NCBI GenBank assembly: GCA_045660125.1
Contig: JAZRDG010000096.1
Coordinates: 1 to 9,240 of the forward strand
Origin: SVQP01 sp045660125
GTDB lineage: Bacteria > Bacillota > Clostridia > Oscillospirales > CAG-272
Direction: 5' to 3'
Length of the DNA: 9,240 bases
The notes under the pieces are model-generated. The model was given only the letters and a program-made list of their open reading frames with translations, did not search any database and was not told the origin of the DNA. This document shows positions 7,139-9,240 of the stretch, one piece after another (positions within the stretch are counted from its first letter, which is position 1; every line of letters begins with the position of its first letter). The position numbers and the translations under genes are program-made.

Positions 7139-7170
7139 TACAGGGGGCGATTTTCAAATCGCCCCCTGTA
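7139..7170. repeat. Perfect palindrome between two minus-strand genes
   Basis: Arms 7139-7153 (TACAGGGGGCGATTT) and 7156-7170 are perfect 15-bp complements around two central bases. It starts 10 bases after the stop of the WbsX-like gene and could act as a terminator, transcript stabiliser or attenuator, but there is no U-tract on either strand. Its GGGGGCGA arm recalls the repeat at 1929-2073, so it may be a small member of the same intergenic family. Confidence 0.75.
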
Positions 7171-7180
7171 GGCATCGGAT

Positions 7181-8284
7181 TTATTCGTCCAGAAATACCT
7201 TTTTAATGGTTTCCAAGTACCCGTAGCCGTAAAGATCGTCGGGCTCAAGGTAGCTGCTCTCGGTCCATTCGTTCCAGCTGTTGACCGTGAGCAAGGGGTG
7301 TCTGTCGGGGTGCTTTTGGTCAAGGTAAGCCTTTGCCAGCTCAAAGCCCTTTTGCACGTTTTCGGGCGTGTTTTCGGTGCAGATCTGGTAAATTTCCTTG
7401 GTGATAAAGCGCGGCGTTGCATCCCAGCCCACCGACACCTGCGGATAGTAGGGCGCGTTGATATTTGCGTCAATGTACTCCCACTCGCGCTTGACGTCCT
7501 CCAGAATGACAGGGTAGGGTCTGCCCATATAGGCAAAGTCCACGAACTGATAGTGCGTCACGCCGTCAAAGCCCACCTTGTTGATAAAGGTGAAAATGTC
7601 GGTCTCGGCATCCAGCATGCGCTGCATGTACTGACGGGAGCGAATGGTCAGGTGCAGGCAAAGACCGGGGTAGCCCGCCTTGACCGTCTCCTCGCGGAAA
7701 TATTCGATGGCATCCAGGGTCTGCTGCACGCCTCCCAAGCCGCGCACCAGATTTTCAAGGTCAAAGAGCATGTAAACGGGCTTGCCGTCGATCTTGTAGT
7801 AAGAGGGATGCGAGAAGTATTTTTCAATAGTGCGGTGCACAATGCCGTTAAAGGTCTCGCGGTTGACAGCACCGTCCCAGATCGGCACCTTGCATTCGGA
7901 CGTGCGCTTATCCCACAGGCTCTCGGCGGTGTGGTTTGCCCACATCAGATAGAACTTCATTTTGTGGTTGTTGCGCGCCGCGAGGAATCCGTCGTTGAGG
8001 CAGTTTTCAAGGAACGGACGGTTATCGTACCAGTACCAATCGTAAATGAACACGTTGACGCCGTGCGATACTGCCGCCTCGATCTGCATTTCCATGACGT
8101 AGGGGTCAGCTTCATTCACGTATCCCCAACGGGGCTTGCGCGGCCACCGGTGACCGGGAAAGCGCGCGGTCATGGCTTTAACGGTCTGCCATTCACCGTA
8201 GCCCTCGGGCCAAAAAATGCGGGAGCGAGGCTCGTCACCTGTGTAGGACGGCCAAACGTAAGCTGCAATGTCGTATTTTTTCAT
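7181..8284 (-). CDS. WbsX-like / glycoside hydrolase 99-like domain protein
   Basis: A 367-residue protein of the WbsX family (often annotated as GH99-like), found in polysaccharide-synthesis clusters and in glycan-degradation loci. Family marks in order: the N-terminal strand IAAYVWPSY (6-14) with FWPEGYGEWQTVKAM (24-38), the GVNVFIYDWYWYDNR strand (75-89), KFYLMWANH (110-118), PVYMLFDLENL (169-179) and the C-terminal NSWNEWTESSYLEPD (335-349) with its conserved Trp-Asn-Glu-Trp and Glu-Pro-Asp. The fold is a TIM barrel, and acidic residues such as E31, D82 and E339 are candidates for catalysis by family logic. There is no signal peptide, so it acts in the cytoplasm. ATG 8284 was chosen because GGAG lies 8 bases upstream; the open frame to 8392 runs into a repeat. 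Whether it is a hydrolase or transferase cannot be settled here. Confidence 0.85.
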   Translation of the reverse strand: MKKYDIAAYVWPSYTGDEPRSRIFWPEGYGEWQTVKAMTARFPGHRWPRKPRWGYVNEADPYVMEMQIEAAVSHGVNVFIYDWYWYDNRPFLENCLNDGFLAARNNHKMKFYLMWANHTAESLWDKRTSECKVPIWDGAVNRETFNGIVHRTIEKYFSHPSYYKIDGKPVYMLFDLENLVRGLGGVQQTLDAIEYFREETVKAGYPGLCLHLTIRSRQYMQRMLDAETDIFTFINKVGFDGVTHYQFVDFAYMGRPYPVILEDVKREWEYIDANINAPYYPQVSVGWDATPRFITKEIYQICTENTPENVQKGFELAKAYLDQKHPDRHPLLTVNSWNEWTESSYLEPDDLYGYGYLETIKKVFLDE

Positions 8285-8336
8285 AATGATCTCCGTTCTG
8301 ATGTATTTATCTTGGATGTCAAATGGCATGGGGAGT

Positions 8337-8465
8337 TTCGGTTCAAACCGAATTTTTGTCGAGATCCTTCGCGGCGCATTTCGGGCTGTCATTCTCGAGC
8401 GAAGCGAAGAATCTGGCCCGAAATGCTTGCTCGAGGATGACAGACAAAAATTCGGGCGATACCCG
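8337..8465. repeat. Nested inverted repeat with GCGAAGCGAAGAATCT motif
   Basis: An element of about 106 bp is bounded by CGAATTTTTGTC (8349-8360) and its exact complement 8443-8454. Inside, GCATTTCGGGC (8376-8386) pairs exactly with 8416-8426. CTGTCATTCTCGAGC (8386-8400) matches the complement of 8429-8443 at 14 of 15 bases, and GATCCTTCGC (8363-8372) the complement of 8404-8413 at 9 of 10. Small hairpins flank it (8337-8343 with 8346-8352, and 8453-8456 with 8462-8465). The core GAGCGAAGCGAAGAATCT is a type of intergenic repeat I recall from many bacterial genomes. No gene is seen in the 200-base gap that it fills. Confidence 0.8.
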
Positions 8466-8485
8466 GATATGGTAGCTATTCCTTG

Positions 8486-9025
8486 CTACACTCCTTTTAT
8501 TTCATGAATGTCACATTCCCAAAATTTAAGCACGTGCGGTTTTTTGGTCAGCACTACAAGAAGGTAGCATTCCTGCCCGTTTGCAAGGGGGCGGTTCGAT
8601 TTCACTTTGCCGTATTTTTCAAAATATACGTATTGGTTGGTCACGATTTCGGTGTGGCCGCCGCGAGATCCGGGGGAGGATACGTATTCCTCCTCGGTCT
8701 TGAGCTCCAAAAGACCCACGCGGTCGATCTCAATGGTAAATTTGCCTTGGCGCAGATAAAGCAAGCGCATGCATTGCTGCCGGATGGCGTCCACGACCAT
8801 CACAGCCACCGCCCACAAAATCACCGCGATCAGTATCATCACCGCGCAGGCAAACCACGTGCGGCTGTGCCATTTGGCAACCGTGTTCCATGTGACAAGC
8901 ACGCAAAAGGCAATGAAAAAAACTTCGGCAACGATGGTTTTCAAAAGCTCGATCAACAAATCGTGCTGATGCTGCTGCACGATGTCCTCGCGCGTCAGTA
9001 TGACTTTTTTATCGTTTTCGTACAT
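8486..9025 (-). CDS. Membrane-anchored small protein, downstream member of a tandem paralogous pair
   Basis: A 179-residue protein of no recognised family. A charged N-terminus (MYENDKKVILTRED) is followed by two hydrophobic helices at about 28-48 and 56-80, probably a hairpin anchor, then a soluble C-terminal domain (95-179) containing GKFTIEIDRVGLLELKTEEEY and ending in YLLVVLTKKPHVLKFWECDIHEI. That last part resembles the end of the preceding gene: 17 identities over 45 gapless positions by my count, sharing YF..YGK, YLLV, TKKP and D..EI. The ATG at 9025 has GGAGAG at good spacing and begins one base after the upstream stop codon, so the two are surely co-translated. The C-terminal domain may be a small beta-rich sensory or binding domain; its role is unknown. 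Confidence 0.8.
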   Translation of the reverse strand: MYENDKKVILTREDIVQQHQHDLLIELLKTIVAEVFFIAFCVLVTWNTVAKWHSRTWFACAVMILIAVILWAVAVMVVDAIRQQCMRLLYLRQGKFTIEIDRVGLLELKTEEEYVSSPGSRGGHTEIVTNQYVYFEKYGKVKSNRPLANGQECYLLVVLTKKPHVLKFWECDIHEIKGV

Positions 9026-9026
9026 G

Positions 9027-9240
9027 CTATCTCTCCAAAATTTCGTATTTATCGGTGTCGTAATAGTCCACAATACGCGGCTTTTTGGTGTTCAGCACCA
9101 AAAGATAAAAGGTTTGATCCGCGTAAGGAGCGGAGTACAGCGTGTGCTTTCCGTACTGCTTGAAATATGCGACGTAATGCACCGAGGTTTTGCGATCAAT
9201 CGAGCCGCTTGTGTGTTCCTTTGCCACGCGTCTGGTCACC
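9027..9240 (-). CDS. Upstream member of the tandem paralogous pair, 5' partial
   Basis: Only the last 71 or so codons are inside the window, and the start lies beyond 9240. The GTG codon at 9237-9239 is probably internal. The visible part (SGSIDRKTSVHYVAYFKQYG, later YLLVLNTKKPRIVDYY and DKYEILER) aligns with the C-terminal domain of the next gene, so it probably has the same layout: N-terminal membrane hairpin, then the soluble domain. It stops with TAG, one base before the ATG of its paralogue. Confidence 0.75.
   Translation of the reverse strand, partial: VTRRVAKEHTSGSIDRKTSVHYVAYFKQYGKHTLYSAPYADQTFYLLVLNTKKPRIVDYYDTDKYEILER

Noticed and set aside
5856..7226. Plus-strand frame of 456 codons spanning two minus-strand genes
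   Set aside because: It crosses gene borders and the Shine-Dalgarno of the opposite strand, and has low-complexity Arg/Ser composition; it is a shadow of biased codons.
8317..8322. TTGACA on the minus strand upstream of the WbsX-like gene as a -35 box
   Set aside because: At 16-18 bases further down I see no acceptable -10 hexamer (AGAACG at the expected place), so no promoter is called.
7298..8440. Plus-strand frame of 380 codons opposite the WbsX-like gene
   Set aside because: It runs into the inverted repeat and shows no domain, whereas the minus frame has the full set of WbsX motifs.
1..9240. CRISPR array, tRNA or rRNA genes, transposase, phage or defence genes
   Set aside because: No regularly spaced direct repeats, cloverleaf-like segments or recognisable protein motifs of these classes were seen on either strand.

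Overview
The window looks like a moderately GC-rich Firmicute of the Clostridia type. The evidence is a tryptophan T-box leader, strong AGGAGG-type ribosome binding sites, sigma-A-like promoters, lipoprotein signal peptides with classical lipoboxes, and an RsgI-type extracytoplasmic domain. Two carbohydrate-active-type genes and GC-rich palindromic intergenic repeats fit an anaerobic gut or rumen clostridium, but the sequence does not fix the genus.

Left part, plus strand. The window opens inside a large glycoside-hydrolase-like gene (1-1861) closed by a perfect 14-bp hairpin. A compound palindromic repeat (1929-2073) follows. Next comes a complete regulatory unit: a sigma-A promoter (2118-2146), a T-box leader with a UGG (Trp) specifier at 2239-2241, mutually exclusive antiterminator and terminator hairpins, and a standalone tryptophan synthase beta chain of the TrpB2 type (2517-3893). 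Uncharged tRNA-Trp should allow read-through into trpB2. No trpA or other trp gene is visible. A hairpin at 3935-3966 ends both trpB2 and the converging minus-strand genes.

Right part, minus strand, read from 9240 down to 3973. A tandem pair of related small proteins comes first (9240-9027, partial, and 9025-8486, membrane-anchored), separated by one base. Then a 200-base gap holds a nested inverted repeat of the TTCGCTTCGCTCGAGAATGAC kind. Next is a WbsX/GH99-like glycan enzyme (8284-7181), a 31-bp palindrome, and a three-helix membrane protein (7114-6701). The stop codon of that gene is built into the Shine-Dalgarno sequence of the next, a lipoprotein of the neutral ceramidase fold (6689-5313). 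Last is a lipoprotein with an RsgI-like domain and a long helical tail (5214-3973), which has its own extended -10 promoter.

Most notable points: the RsgI-type domain with its Asp-x-Asn-Pro-Ser motif sits on a lipoprotein without the usual membrane helix and anti-sigma part; the ceramidase-fold lipoprotein keeps metal-site-like residues but lacks the expected serine nucleophile; the Trp T-box controls a lone trpB2; and two paralogous small genes of unknown function lie in tandem at the right edge. I did not find a clearly new multi-gene system such as a defence island, CRISPR array or phage module.
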